Positions 62,846 to 64,000 of a stretch of 64,000 nt of DNA are shown here, piece after piece; position 1 is the stretch's first letter; every line of letters starts with the position of its first letter. This stretch comes from Chitinophagales bacterium (lineage in GTDB: Bacteria; Bacteroidota; Bacteroidia; Chitinophagales; Chitinophagaceae). A program made the position numbers and the translations under genes. The stretch lies in assembly GCA_021323755.1 (NCBI GenBank), contig JAJPKJ010000007.1:1-64000 (forward strand), given 5' to 3'. Below the pieces are notes generated by a model, which was not told the origin of the DNA, ran no database searches, and worked only from the letters and a program-made list of their open reading frames with translations.

Positions 62846-63193
62846 ATGAAAAAGAAATTAGCTTACACTTTTACATTGATGTTTATTTTGACTGGTGCCT
62901 GCATAGCTCAGGAAAAAATCGAAAAATATTGTGAGGTGTCTGTTAGAGAAGGCTTATTTCATAAAGTCTGGGTGGATCTGGGAAGTGCGGGTATTTCATT
63001 TAAAGACAGTTCAATGACTCAAAACTTATCAAAGATCAAAAGCCTCAAGAATGTTGTTGACGTTCTGGATTATATGAATAAGATTGGCTGGCATTTTGAA
63101 TCCTCTTTGTATGATCGTTCAAATGAAAAAAAAATATTTTACTTCAAGAAAACTTTCGATAAATCTGAGCTCATTGCGGGGAACGAAAATTAA
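62846..63193 (+). CDS. hypothetical secreted protein
   Basis: 115-aa ORF with signal peptide between gnd and zwf; no family recognised. Confidence 0.65.
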   Translation: MKKKLAYTFTLMFILTGACIAQEKIEKYCEVSVREGLFHKVWVDLGSAGISFKDSSMTQNLSKIKSLKNVVDVLDYMNKIGWHFESSLYDRSNEKKIFYFKKTFDKSELIAGNEN

Positions 63194-63208
63194 AATCTTT
63201 ACATAATC

Positions 63209-64000
63209 ATGCAAAATCACAAAATACCTCCTGCTTCTGTATTGTTTATTTTCGGTGGAAGCGGCGATTTAAATTATCGCAAACTTTGTCCTGCCTTGTA
63301 TAATCTATTTATTGACGAATGGATGCCGGAAAAATTTTCCATCATTGGCATCGGAAGAACAGAATATTCTGATGACAGTTACCGCGAGCGGTTGCTCGAT
63401 GGGATTAAACAATTCAGCAGAAGAAAAGATGAACAGAATGGAAAATGGGCAGATTTTTCTCAGCACGTTTCGTATTTGCAAATGGACGCAGAAAAAGATG
63501 AGGAGTACAAAAAAATCGCAGACATTGTAAAAACCAAGGAAAAGGAGTTCGGCGTTCATCCCAATGTGATTTTCTATATGGCCGTTGCACCGCAACTTGT
63601 TCCGGATATTGCAAAAAAATTAGGCCCCCTGGAACTCTGTTCGGATTCAAAATGCACCCGCATTGTCGTAGAAAAGCCGTTCGGGCATGATCTGCAGAGC
63701 GCTCATGACCTGAATGCATTATTAAAAAGCATGTTCAAAGAATGCCAGATATATCGCATCGATCATTATCTGGGAAAGGAAACGGTGCAAAACATTCTCG
63801 CATTACGTTTTGCCAATGCATTATTCGAACCGATATGGAACAGAAATTATATTGAGTTTGTACAGATAACCGCTGCCGAGACCGTTGGTGTGGAAGGCCG
63901 CGGAGGCTATTATGAAACTTCCGGCGCATTGCGCGATATGGTGCAAAATCATATTCTGCAATTGATATGTATGATCGCAATGGAAGCCCCCGTTTCATTC
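63209..64000 (+). CDS. zwf: glucose-6-phosphate 1-dehydrogenase, truncated by window end
   Basis: Open frame from ATG 63209: [34 protein letters not shown]...[21 protein letters not shown]...[21 protein letters not shown]; absent from ORF track because no stop in window. Confidence 0.95.
   Translation, partial: MQNHKIPPASVLFIFGGSGDLNYRKLCPALYNLFIDEWMPEKFSIIGIGRTEYSDDSYRERLLDGIKQFSRRKDEQNGKWADFSQHVSYLQMDAEKDEEYKKIADIVKTKEKEFGVHPNVIFYMAVAPQLVPDIAKKLGPLELCSDSKCTRIVVEKPFGHDLQSAHDLNALLKSMFKECQIYRIDHYLGKETVQNILALRFANALFEPIWNRNYIEFVQITAAETVGVEGRGGYYETSGALRDMVQNHILQLICMIAMEAPVSF

Overview
The window is a 64 kb stretch of a Bacteroidota chromosome, probably Chitinophagia-like. This is judged from the TAnnTTTG promoters, a T9SS sorting domain, an S46 peptidase, GH3, MnmD and M13 families. 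It is gene-dense and mostly housekeeping or metabolic. I found no CRISPR array, transposase, phage module or rRNA. Recognisable content includes tRNA-Arg(CCU), recR, coaX, lptC, lptB, cysS, rlmD, metF, fabG, asd, obgE, gnd and zwf (cut by the window end). There is also a phenylacetate (paa) cluster with its own TetR-family regulator, tandem rhomboids, tandem fasciclin lipoproteins, tandem collagen-like lipoproteins and tandem c-type cytochromes. The most interesting signals lie outside the annotated genes. (1) A probable ribosome-mediated transcription attenuator precedes asd: a consensus promoter, a 20-aa leader peptide rich in Thr and Lys codons (MMITKHTKQTCKTLLKREDA), a terminator hairpin and a competing anti-terminator pairing. 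(2) A shared CTAAC-N4-GTTAG palindrome sits in front of both the TetR-family gene and paaA, suggesting a PaaR-type operator. (3) A perfect 9-2-9 dyad of BlaI/MecI operator type lies in the unusually long paaE-paaA gap with no blaI gene nearby. (4) One rhomboid paralog has lost all its catalytic residues next to an intact one. (5) Several genes have a TAnnTTTG box only 2-8 nt before the start codon, predicting leaderless mRNAs. (6) A truncated FtsX permease fragment is bracketed by an 8-nt repeat matching the tRNA-Arg 3' end. All calls were made by reading sequence only; no searches were run.
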